64,000 bases of DNA from NCBI GenBank assembly GCA_022315425.1, contig JAIUPT010000044.1:21851-85850 (forward strand). Direction: 5' to 3'. Position numbers and translations under genes: made by a program. The notes beneath the pieces were generated by a model. That model had not been told where the DNA came from, did not search any database, and saw only the letters and a list, made by a program, of their open reading frames with translations. Positions 22,552 to 32,863 of this stretch are shown here, piece by piece (position 1 is the stretch's first letter; every line of letters begins with the position of its first letter). Origin of the DNA: Pseudevernia furfuracea (Eukaryota > Ascomycota > Lecanoromycetes > Lecanorales > Parmeliaceae).

Positions 22552-24330
22552 GTGCAATCGGGTGGATCAGTTGCCCTGCGGATGGCTTGATACGTGCAGT
22601 TGCCAAACTCACAGCAGCACTAGGCCCAGCGCGTGATGTACAAGCGCAGGAACCCCGCACTTTAGGGGCTGCTCGGGCCCAAGGTCCATATGAAGCAAAG
22701 ATGAGAGGCAGCATGCACAGCACCTTATTTTTAGGCAGGTGTTGAATCTGCTTGAATCTGAACAGTTGGGTACCAATATGTCAATATTTTCCTTCTGATA
22801 GCAGACTGGCCATTCCTGAGTCCTGTATCTGCTGATGGGGTTCATGCTGATCCCCAAAGAAATGCTACATTGGCTGATTGGCCTGGCCCTAAGAACCTTC
22901 CTGGGGTATGCTTATTTCTTGGTCTTGGCACTTATTTCAAGCACTTCATACAGGGTCACGCAAAGCTAACCTCACCTTGACTAGCAAGAAGGTCCAGTTG
23001 GTGTGGGGAAGAGACAGCATTCAAATTGCAGTTGTGTCTGACTGAGGCTCCTGTCTTAGCGCAGCCTGACCCTGCAAAGCAGTGTGTGATGCATACGGCA
23101 ATGGCTGCTGTCAATGCAGCACTAGAAGCCAATCGCCTTTCACAAGTTCAAGCTATGCGATGCTGAATGCCGGTATTCTGTGGCAGATCAGGAGGGTTCT
23201 AGCAGCCAACATGGCTTTGCGGCAGTGGCAGTACTACTTAGAGGGTGCCAAAGGTGGAGACACTGTTGATGACAAACCATGAGCCACACACCTATTTAGA
23301 CAGAAAACCCGCTGTGCAACTGTCATGTCGTCTGATAGCATGGTTGTGCAGCCCTGGCAGGACTCACAAGCCTAGATGTAAGCCCTAGGGTCAGTCACGT
23401 AACGATACTCTGATCTCCATGCAACTTGGTGTTGCACCCAGCTCCAGAGCTGCACACTTCAACCAAGGGTACCTCTATGGCACAGATCTGACGGCAGCTA
23501 CTGAAATGCAACAAAAGGCAGTAAAAGCAGCAACCCTGAAGGCCAGGAGACAAGCAGTCACAAACTGAGCAGACAGGGTGGACGCAGTCTGACAGAGGAC
23601 AATCAACAGGCGACAATTTCCGAAGACATACTACGATACTGGTATGCTTCAGGCAGTACTGGCCTCCAAAAATGGTTCACACAGGCTCGGGCACATTGGC
23701 TGGAGAGCTCCTGGCTGCACCAGACAGCCTGTCAGGGATGAAGTCTCCCCCACTAGCCACTGAAGTTGAGCTGCTTGAAATCGGGTCCCAATCACACACA
23801 GGCTGGAAACCCACTTGCACAGCGTACGCGTCGTGACCACGCTGACTGGCTGAGATGATCTCAATATTCTAAGCATTTCACCAGGCTCTGCATATTAGCT
23901 AGTTATAGCAAATCCTTGGGAATGTGTACCTGAGGTTCAAGCTACCACGGTAATTGGCTTAGAGAAATATGCCACAGAACTCAGCTACCATACCAATTGA
24001 CAAAAGAGCGGTGCTGCTGTCAGAGGCACAGATGCACATACTGCTTGGCAAAGTGCATATGTTGCACAGGCAATAGCTGATAGAGATTGTACATGGACCA
24101 CAGCTGCTTTGCCGGCTGCATCATGACTGTTTTGCATGCAGGCATGCATCTGCAAGTGTAGACCAACATGGATGCCCCGTGTTACATGTTGCTACTGACG
24201 TGAAGACTTCTTGGTCGTTGCAATTGCACTGGTCCGGTTGAAAACCAGCAGGTTCAAGCTGACAAGCGGCCTCCTGGATGATACAAGATGCCGCTTGTAG
24301 GGGTGTCAAAGCTGCAGCACTTGTGCGTGG
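22552..24330. other. Intergenic stretch with weak plus-strand coding signals
   Basis: This is the region between the glycosyltransferase start and the elongin-A-like gene. Plus-strand frames near 23080-23280 (GILWQIRRVLAANMALRQWQ) and 23430-23570 (GYLYGTDLTAATEMQQKAVK) look helical and could be exons of an unrecognised gene, but adjoining frames are broken and I cannot link them. A diverged copy of the dispersed repeat lies at 23884-23945. Confidence 0.35.
23884..23945 (+). repeat. Dispersed repeat family, diverged copy D
   Basis: GGCTCTGCATATTAGCT followed by ATCCTTGGGAATGTGTACCT and GAGGTTCAAGCT aligns with the block of copies A and C (GGCTCTGCAAATCAGT...CTTGGGAA..TGTATCTGAGATCCAATCT). Only the block is present here; I see no core downstream. 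Confidence 0.5.
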
Positions 24331-24408
24331 CGCTGTTGATCGAGTTTAGAGACTGTCTCGGTAAATTCCTGTCAAGCTCTGCTGACAAAGCAGGCTATCA
24401 TCAAACAA

Positions 24409-26174
24409 ATGATTAGCAGTTTGACTCGAGTTTACTTGCCTGCAGAGGACATCGGGGATACTCCGGTTGAGCTCTTGCAGCCAATTTTACTTCGATGCAA
24501 TGCAGAGCAATTGGCAGGCATAGAAGATGGCACAAGGTCCAGGCTGCTTCTGCGCCTGTTTAACTGCAACAGATTTTGCTAAGGTTGGACAGCCAGTCAA
24601 CTGAACATGGGTTCATGCAGGGAAGGAGGACGAGAACTGCATGATGCTCTCCAGCCACATTGGCATAGGGTGTTTGTGGCAGACCTTGGAGAATTGCTTG
24701 CGAAACCTCTCCAGGTAAGTCTCCAAAGCACATCCATTCGCGTCCTGATTATTGTCAAGCATAGCTTCAGGTGCCTGCCAGGCAGTCACTTTGCATTGCA
24801 ATCAAATGCGGAGCTATATGTTTGACTAGTGTAGAACGCGACTGCAGGCAACTGGACCCAGATCTGCATCATACAATGCTGCTGGCTTGCAAAGTAAGTC
24901 ATCATGAGCAATGCCTTGAGCCTGTATGTCTGGGAGAGCCTTGTGACTACTGCCAAGCACGTTTAAGTCTCGCAGTATGGCTAGATGCTTGGCAATGCTG
25001 TATGCATGCATACATGTCGAACCAGGACAGTGTAGCAACATAGCTGGCCTAGCAATTTTGTCAATATCATGTGGCATCGAGCTTGGGGATTGCAGGAAAC
25101 TGGAGACAGCTGTATCAGGCAGGCCAGCAGAGCCTGAAGCAGAAGGCTGCAAAACTAGGCAAGCGGCTGCGAGCCATGACACAGGCTGAAGTACAGTCTC
25201 GTCAGACAAAGCATGTCGAGGTGAGTGTGTCTTGTTAATCGCTCAGGCATGCATTGTAGTCACAGCTTAATACTGTCACCGACAGCGTCACAGACTTGTT
25301 AGTGCATGTCACTTATTTCATTTCCAGAACATGTGCTGTGATCAAATTCTGATTGGCGCGTGCTGCTCTGGTGTCAGCAGGCTTGCCATACAAAGGTCAT
25401 ATTGTCACTGCAATCAAGTCATGAAGTCAAAGCTATCCTCACATTCCTCATGTGCAGGCAGACCCCAAGGCTTCTGGTGTTGTTCCTGACGTTGCTCTCT
25501 TTTGTACATAGATTATAGAAGCTCCTCGATCTCTGAAGCGCCACAAGAGCTGCAACAGAACAAGCCCTGCAAAGCAGCACGTCCAGGTCATTCCAGCACG
25601 CCAACGAGTGCTTGCCAAGCTGGGTCTGCTTCACAACAGCAGTTTAAAGCACTTGGTGCGAATCCGGCCTCCACAAAAAGCAGTTCAGCAGACTGCGAGT
25701 CGTCCACTGCTGCCGCACACAGTCAAGTCTCCTGCCAAGACAGCAACTCAACAGCAATTTCCAAAGCAGCATGCAGGTCTTCAGCAGACCAAATCACATG
25801 ATGGACATTTCCTCACCGGTGCAAGAAGTAAATCACAGCAGCCTGTCAGGCATGTGTCTTCGGTGGTCAAGACTACATTGTTATCAGCACAGACAACAGC
25901 AGCTGCACCCAGTGGAGCTCTGGTTGAGGATGATATTGACTGGATGATGGCAGATGCATCGCAAGCAAACAGCCTGCTTTCTCCGCCTGCTCAAGAGCAG
26001 AATTGGACAGTGCAGTACCTTGAAGAGCATGACAACAATGCAGATGACATCCCTGTGTCAAGAAGCAGGGGTCTCAGGCGCTCTCACACTCAAGTGGGCA
26101 ACAGTATGCAGGACAAAGCTCCAGTCAAACACGGCACAGCTTCTTGGATTGAGGATGACATTCAGTGGGAGTAA
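24409..26174 (+). CDS. Elongin-A-like protein (RNA polymerase II elongation factor SIII subunit A family)
   Basis: The first clear exon (24409-24540) reads EDIGDTPVELLQPILLRCNA followed by EQLAGIED, which matches the conserved elongin-A core (DxGDxPxxLLxPxLxxCTPEQLxxIE). A second exon (about 24618-24715, donor CAG|GTAAGT) contains ELHDALQPHWHRVF in place of the usual LWxxHCxRDF region. Near 25126-25220 comes a helical segment with KQKAAKLGKRLRAMTQAEVQ. The last exon, 25510-26174, is Ser/Gln/Lys-rich with ARQRVLAKLGLLHNSS and ends WIEDDIQWE. Elongin A stimulates transcription elongation and, with elongins B and C, can form a ubiquitin ligase. The BC-box-like region precedes the chosen ATG (ALLTKQAIIKQMISSL), so the true start may lie further upstream. 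Confidence 0.65.
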
Positions 26175-26706
26175 CTAGGCGCCTTCTGACCAAAGTCAGC
26201 AGCTATACACATAGGTACATAGACACAGATAGCAGCAGCAAGGCCTGCAACTGTCCCTGGTACAGCCTGAATGCTCTGAATTGGGATGCACCATATGGTT
26301 CTTGGTAACTGCATGACAAACTGACAAGTCATATTGTCAACTGTCTAGAGTCCTTGCATGGTGATGCTTTGTTTCAGTCACGTGATAACTGCATTTGCAG
26401 TGAGGTAATACTTGTTGCAGCTACCAAGCAATGCATGGTGGACTTGCTGAAAACTAGGTTGACTTGACAATGTAGTAAGCTTCTGCTCTGCTCGTTTCAT
26501 GCCTTCAAGGAGTAGATGCCTGTTACAGTAGCATTGCCTGTACGTAAGTCAAGACTGTCAGGGTCAAACACCTCAGCCAAATTCATTCATTCTTTCCAGA
26601 ATCGAGGGGTCCATGGGGGGTAAACTTTGACTGGATCTTACAAAGTGGTCTGGGCAGTTTTGCTTTCCCTTCTTCTTCTTTAGCCTCAGTCAGACAGCCC
26701 TCAGGC
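26175..26706. other. Intergenic region between elongin-A-like and ZIP genes
   Basis: About 530 bases between two plus-strand genes. It must carry the 3' end of the first and the promoter of the second. I see no repeat, RNA gene or long open frame, and no clear TATA or polyadenylation motif. Confidence 0.5.
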
Positions 26707-28986
26707 ATGCGACTTTGCACGAAACATAACGCCTTGATGCGCACTTCGACCGTCGACGTGAGGGGCAAGCCTGCTGCACAGCCAGCCAGTTTCTCCCGCA
26801 GAACAGCGCTGCTCAAGGCTGCAGCTCGACACGGCTGCCGAAAGTCCTGCTTGAGACCAGTACGCAGCAAAGCAGTGATCGATCAGTGGCAAGGCTTGTC
26901 CTCCGCCTGGGATTCTGTGTCTGAGCAAGCTTCAACCCTCGGCGTAGGCGAGATACCTTTATTGTCAGAAATGCTCGACAAAGGGGATCAGCACGCTTTG
27001 TTGCTGTCGACATTAGCAGGGTTGTCGACATCTATCGGCGGGGCCATCGCTATTGTGAAAAAGCCTGGCAACGATCTTCTTTCTTTTCTGCTGGGTATAG
27101 CCATCGGCGTAATGGCGACGCTGTCGATCTTGGAGATGTGGCTTCATAACGCTGTTGAACACGGACCGGTTGCTATAACTGCAGCAACAGCAGCTGGCGT
27201 GGCTCTATATTACGCAGCGCAACCTTACTTTCCAGATTTCGAAACACATCAGGTAACTCTCGTGGAATGCTGATCTAGCTGTAAATGCGCCAGAAGCAAG
27301 CTTGCTTGACGTAGCTCTGTTTTTGCAGGTCTCAAGTCACACTGACGACAGAGGACAGCTTGATGGCGACAAAGATGGTAAGTCAGGCGTTTCTATACTT
27401 GCAGATCTGCCATTTGGCTATCATCTCTTACCTACGAGCGTCATGTGCGGATACATATGCAGCTTGCAGTAAAGCACTGCTCAGGCATTGCAGCACTCAT
27501 AACAGGATCCTACTTGCAGGCATCAGCAAACCCCGTCAATCATCAGCTGCAACAGCGGCACTCGCCGATGTCAAGACTGGGACGCCTACTGGCGACGCTA
27601 ACAGCAGGTGCCACTTTGAATATGTATTCTGCCAATCAGAGTCTTCGCTGCTAACACAGCCTTGGTAGAAATCAGCATGATTGCAAGACTCCTTCTTGCC
27701 TTTTGGCAGGGCTGGGCAAGCAAGGTCTGCTGAGCTGCTCAGGCTTGGTCTGCTGATGGCACTCACCATGACCCTGCATAACTTTCCTGAAGGCTTCGCA
27801 GTAAGGTCCTGACACTGCCTTTTTTTATATCATGCCAGATGCTGTTAGTCACACATGTCTGTAAGCGTCTGTGCACAACTCACAGACGCTTACAGATCAG
27901 CTTCTGAACAACATACATTGGCCAAAGTTATTGGTACTGTGCAGGTTGCTTTCTCATCCTTTACAAGCGTAGGACCAATCATGGCAATTGCTATTGCTGT
28001 GCACAACATTCCAGAGGTAATGGTGTTGTTCCAAAACCCACTACAGCTGTAGGTCATGAAAGTAACCTCAATCAGTATTCTGGATTTTCAACAGGCAGTT
28101 GCCAGGCAATTTGTAGCTGCATGGCAAGGCACAACTTGTATTGCTGCATAACATGGTACAACAGCGTATGACCTCACACAACATGGACACTGAACCATGG
28201 GCTGCCGTGTGAAGCTGTATGCTGAATTAAATTCTTCCTCGCTGGTGGTCAGGGAGTCATAGTGGCAGCCCCGGTGTATGCAGCTACAGGGAGCAGATGG
28301 AAAGCTATGGGCATTGCAACAGCATCAGTAAGTCCAGCCCTGTCCTTACCGTCTCTGAGTAGCAGCTTTGATATGGTCACATGCAACAGCAAAACAGTCA
28401 GTAGCGTCGACTCATGCATGATGTTCACTGTATGCGTAAAATGATCAGACAAGGTGCTGAGGAGCATCGTGTCTGGGCTAGCACGTACTTAGCGTCAGGT
28501 GTTGAGTTGAGTGTTGGCTTGCAAACTTAAGTTGTTACTAACGCTCAGCTTGCCTGCTAGTTGGTCGTGATGGCATGTAGGGGCTATCTGAACCCCTTGG
28601 AGCTTTGATGGCATTGCTGTCCATCAGGCCATTCCTGACTCCCATGCGGCTGCAGTACATGCTGGCCTTTGTGGGCGGCGTCATGGTAAGCTGTGTGCTC
28701 AGGCAGGGTGTGTGATCACTTGTTCATCCCCTCTGATTTTGCTGACATGTGAATGTGTTTGGGACTGTGGACAGGGTGCTGCGACTGCATGAGCTTCACC
28801 AATTTTTTTGTTACGCTATGATTTTGTACTATGGTATACACATATAGCTTATATTGCCTGCAGATGGCAGTGTGTGCTCTGGAGTTGTTACCAGAGGCAC
28901 GGAAATGCAAAGAGGATCTGCGACTCATTCAAGGAGTGGGCTTTGGGTCAGTCATCATGCTGGCAACGTTGTGGGCAGGAGTGTAA
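26707..28986 (+). CDS. ZIP-family metal (zinc) transporter, probably plastid
   Basis: Seven exons are readable: 26707-27251, 27330-27376, 27707-27799, 27943-28017, 28251-28328, about 28582-28685 and 28861-28986. The N-terminal ~60 residues are rich in Arg, Ser, Thr and Ala with few acidic residues, like a chloroplast transit peptide. Then come several hydrophobic helices (LLSTLAGLSTSIGGAIAIV, LLSFLLGIAIGVMATLSILE). The metal-site helices are clear: MALTMTLHNFPEGFA and GPIMAIAIAVHNIPE|GVIVAAP, the latter split by an intron. The protein ends LALELLPEAR-like (ALELLPEARKCKED) and GVGFGSVIMLATLWAGV. Layout fits the ZupT/ZTP29-like branch of ZIP proteins, which move Zn2+ or related ions toward the cytosol or stroma. 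No frame breaks are needed. An ATG at 26737 is an alternative start. Confidence 0.85.
27858..27896. repeat. Perfect 16-bp inverted repeat in a ZIP intron
   Basis: TCTGTAAGCGTCTGTG at 27858-27873 is followed, after seven bases, by its exact reverse complement at 27881-27896. The structure lies in the intron between the HNFPEG and HNIPEG exons. It could fold as a hairpin in RNA; no terminator-like T-run follows. Confidence 0.9.
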
Positions 28987-29860
28987 ACCCATTTGTTAGT
29001 TCTTGTTGTGTCTATCACTGAGCATGCCATCTCATAGCACAATATGACAGCGGCTGTGTCAAGGATTCTGTGGCATCAGTGAGGTTTTGTTTGGTCACTG
29101 CCTATCCTGCCAAGCATGCAACAATTGATGTTATGTAGTGGGTGGTAGCGTGCATGTGACGCAATCTGTACACAAGTACATGACTTTGTTCTGTGCCAAA
29201 CTGAAGTCTAGCGATCAGCTAGCCACAGCACTAGCGTCCAGGCCTGTCATTCTGCAGAAAGTTGTGTGCAGCGCTGGGACAAATAGTACAGTGGTGCTTC
29301 ACGTCAAACATGCCAGATGCATTACAGCCACACATTGGTTAGGTGTGCATGGTGAACACCAGAGTCTGCAATAGCTGTAAACAAGCCAAGTCTTGCTTGC
29401 AACGCATATATGTGCAGACCCACATGTGTCAGCTCCTGACCTTTTTGCTGCTCACAGTATAGACATCCTGCTGTCTTGCAATCAGACCCTCAAATGAAAG
29501 TGTGTAGGAGAGTGTATGTTGGACATTGGATCAAATCAATGAACAACTCTGACAATGAAACTCAGACCTACACCTGGTGTGTCTACGACTGACTACTCAC
29601 TTTGCCTAATAGATATTAGGCACTTGCTGCAGCACTGCCCAGACCTGTCACACCCTGCAGCAGAAGCACACACCTGGCGACTAAGTAAGATGCACATTGC
29701 ATAATGAATGTGCAACACAATGCTGTTGGGATAGCCTCGTGTGGTGCTTTGTTACAGCTGCTTGCAACACTAAAGCTGGGCATATCAAGGCACAACCAAT
29801 GTCAGCCTTGCAGGCACACAGAGAAGGGCAACATGGAATACAGCAGCCACGTGTTGTGTC
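28987..29860. other. Region between convergent ZIP and TMEM186-like genes
   Basis: About 870 bases without a supported gene. It contains a 20-base near-palindrome, TGCCTAATAGATATTAGGCA, at 29603-29622 (nine paired bases around GA). Short open frames on both strands show no family features. It must hold the 3' ends of both convergent genes. Confidence 0.5.
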
Positions 29861-31518
29861 TTATGCATGTGCATTATGCTGTGAGTCAAAGTCCACCTTG
29901 TAGTCATACCTGTCACTGTCTGTCCTGAATGTGCCGTCCATAATCTGAAACAGCCTCTGCTTATCCACAAGTAGACCGTGGCGCAGTGAGATGAGGTACT
30001 GCCGGTCACCTTCAACATTCAGCGGAATCATGGGCTGCTCAGCCAAGTTGTGCAACTCTTCTTTGTGCAGTACTTCAAGGGAGGCACCACACGCTCAATC
30101 AGAACAATGGAGTCCTGCAGCACCACGACAGCATCTTATTTGAGAGGTGCAAGGGTGACATGACATAGCACTTGTTCAACTGTGTAACACAGAAAGGCAG
30201 GCATTCTCAGCATAAGCCGTTCCTCATGTCGTGTGCTGCTGCAGCAATGCAATCCTGAGTAACCAGATTGCAAAGTAGCTTGGCGTCAAAAGGGCAAGCT
30301 GGCCTTACCAATGACCTTACCTTACAGTGACACATGCTCAGTGGTTTGTTGAATATGCAAGTCAGGGTCACATCAAAACCCAGCGCATGTAGCCTATCAA
30401 GATGCTCCCAGCCAAAGCCAATGCAAACCACTTCACTTCATTTGAGCAATCATTCAGTCAATCAAGGCATCCATCTAGCCTTCAATCAAACAACATATTG
30501 TATGAGTCAGTGGACACTTGCTGTTGTTGTTTCTGTGCTTCGGTGATGCGTCGGAAATGATGACCTGTCTGTTTCCCCAGAAGTCCAGCACACTGAAACG
30601 GAGCAGGCGAGGCCCCACCAGAGACAGCTCACCAATATAGCGCTGTGGAGAACCACCACAGCGTGGTGGAGGGCAAAGCCACAGCCCAGAATCAAAGAAC
30701 TAGCCATGACCATCTGAATGCCTGACACACTTCCCTGCAGAGTGTGTGATGAAACTTTTTGACAGCATCACCATGATGTTGACTTGCTTATTCGCTTGTT
30801 TGCTTGCCATATGCAACTGGTCACAACAACAGTAGATTGGTGCAAAAAGTGCTACAGCTTGCACAAAGTATACCAGAGGGCATTGGGAAGCCAAGAAGTG
30901 CTCATGCATTGGCATATGAGACCATGCCCTGCTTTCACATGCAAGGGTTGTTTGACTCAGCTGCATGCAAACTGTGATGTGAAACGTACAAAATAAGTCA
31001 GCCCAGCTCATCACAACTTATGGTTCTGCACTTTGTTTGCCTGTGTTCACACAATTGCTCAAAGCAGCAGAATTGTCCCACTAACTTGCTTCATGTATTA
31101 ACACTTTTCCCCTTGTCAGATGAGCAAAGAGGGAATGCATGCAGAACAGCGACTTGTACAGCTCTTACCTCCATCAGGAAGGTGTTGATAGGAATGGCCA
31201 AGGCAGCAATGCCCACCAATTGGAAGATCTTGAAGCGCACCAGCAGCCTAAAGGTTTGCATGTAGCGCCCCTTGTACAACACGACCTTGGTATCGTCTGG
31301 AATGTCATTTGACGAACGTGATTGGGCTTCGCTGGTGCATGCATCTGAAGCTGCCACTGCTTCAGACTCTGCTGGTGCCCTTCGAGGGTGTGGTTCATCT
31401 GGCTGCTGATGGGACACGTGACTTGCAGAATGGAAGCTTGATGTGTATGTCCATCCTGATGGCTTGACAAGGCTTGAGCTGACATCAGCGTCAGCAGGCA
31501 AAACTGTTGAGGTGCCAT
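29861..31518 (-). CDS. TMEM186-like mitochondrial-type membrane protein
   Basis: The N-terminal segment from about 31518 is Ser/Ala-rich, then the exon ending at 31169 (donor GAG|GTAAGAGC) reads DDTKVVLYKGRYMQTFRLLV followed by a helix (RFKIFQLVGIAALAIPINTF). The exon near 30720-30545 gives hydrophobic MVMASSLILGCGFALHHAVV, then in a shifted frame RYIGELSLVGPRLLRFSVLD and FWGNRQ. The last exon (about 30055-29861) has PMIPLNVEGDRQYLISLRHG and DKQRLFQIMDGTF. A conserved two-helix core, a (V/L)xxxxFWG motif and a C-terminal DxxxFxxxxxG block resemble TMEM186/TMEM70-type proteins, which assist assembly of mitochondrial respiratory complexes. The assignment is by motif memory and is tentative. One frame shift near 30650 is needed. 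Confidence 0.45.
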
Positions 31519-31972
31519 GGCAAAGAGCAGCCGTGCTGATGTTCCTGACAAGATGAGGACGTCGCAGGTCTGCACACAGACATGGCAGTCATGATAGGTG
31601 CCACTCAGTAACAGAAGCATCTTCTTCACTGCTCCACACCCATGGTCTGTGAGTTACTGTGCAGAAGTCACTGAGCTGTTGTCAAGACACTGTACTTCTT
31701 TTTACTCACTTGACAATAAGCTGGGAGTTTCTTTGCAGGGCTGATCCTTCAGCCAACACTGCTGCAGGGGGCCCTGTGACAAGGGGGATGGGCAAGTTGT
31801 AACAGCTTGACCACTGATCAGCTGTGCTGCCCAAAGATGACGGTGGCCATGCTCAGAGATCTGGAAGGCCGTGGAAGCTGGTTGATGCCGCAGCAACCTT
31901 ACACTACTTGCACTGCAGGATCTGAGGGCTAGCAGGTCGGCCTTTCCCAGCAGCCAACAAGCCCACATACGA
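31519..31972. other. Upstream region of the TMEM186-like gene
   Basis: About 450 bases between two minus-strand reading frames. A 92-codon frame (31702-31980) is open but has no recognisable features. It may hold a 5' exon of the TMEM186-like gene or the 3' untranslated region of the small ORF just upstream. Confidence 0.35.
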
Positions 31973-32092
31973 TCACACAAAAAACAAGACCCAGATGGTC
32001 ACAACGGCAAAAGCTGCCATCACCCAGATGTCTAGCGTCGCTACTCCCCTCTTGACAGGAGTGAATCGCTCATCTGCTGTGTGCGTGGCCAT
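31973..32092 (-). CDS. Small one-helix membrane protein, 39 residues
   Basis: An ATG at 32092 opens a 39-codon frame: a polar N-terminus (MATHTADERFTPVKRG), then a single hydrophobic helix (DIWVMAAFAVVTIWVLFFV) reaching a TGA at 31973-31975. The clean polar-then-hydrophobic pattern, with positive charges before the helix, fits a small membrane subunit (respiratory complex, translocase or similar) rather than noise. I do not recognise the family. It could also be the first exon of a longer gene, since GT-containing donor-like sequence overlaps the stop. It is divergently oriented from the large gene starting at 32864. Confidence 0.4.
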   Translation of the reverse strand: MATHTADERFTPVKRGVATLDIWVMAAFAVVTIWVLFFV

Positions 32093-32863
32093 GTGGGGGA
32101 CAGGCTCAATCTACGGTAGATGATATTTGGCAAATGCCGCGACGGGTTGCGAGTACTTCACTCAAAAGGTGCGGCGGAAGCGTCGACTGGCAGCAGCAAG
32201 ATGCAAAATTGACAATCGCTCTCAAACCAAATGACTAGTCATGAAAAAGTGTTACGATGGGGACTAAATGCCGCTGGCGTTATCACGCACTTCTTGTGCA
32301 CTCACTTGCCGGGCTCGATGTCGCCAATGTAGATGCGGACAGACTAGCCGAGCTAATGGTCAGGCTGTCTACATGAGCTGAGGCCATGCGTGATTGCTGG
32401 CTATTGTAGCCATGGAAGTTGAACTTGTTAGCAGCGTGCATATCAAGCACACCCGAACAAGCACCCGGGCATGGCAGCGAGTCATTTTAAGTTCACAGCA
32501 GGTATTCGAAAAGCTGCGTCATCCATAACCAGCTCCGACTTTCACGCGTGACGCACTTGTTGTTCGGACAGGCCTCTGGATGGCATGATAGAGACAAGGT
32601 GCAAGGCTGCCGGTGCTTGATGCTATGGAGGCGACACAGTTACGTATCTGAACCCACGACCGGTTGCCTCCTCTTGGTGGATGCTTCTTCAGGCGAGTAG
32701 CACTTTGATCACTTGTGTGATTGGCTGTTGTGGTGACAATACTCCAGGGCGCCAAAACTGCTCTCTGAAGTTTTTGTAAGGTGCCCTGTTGTAGGGGTGT
32801 CAGGCGCCATACCTCAGCCTCGCAGAAGTAAGTCATCCTATAAGCATCTCATCCAAGCCTCAG
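32093..32863. other. Divergent intergenic region
   Basis: About 770 bases between the small minus-strand ORF and the plus-strand start at 32864. A 105-codon minus frame (32519-32836) is open but has no recognisable features. The first 250 bases are GC-richer than the rest. Promoters of both flanking genes should lie here; no specific element is evident. Confidence 0.45.
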
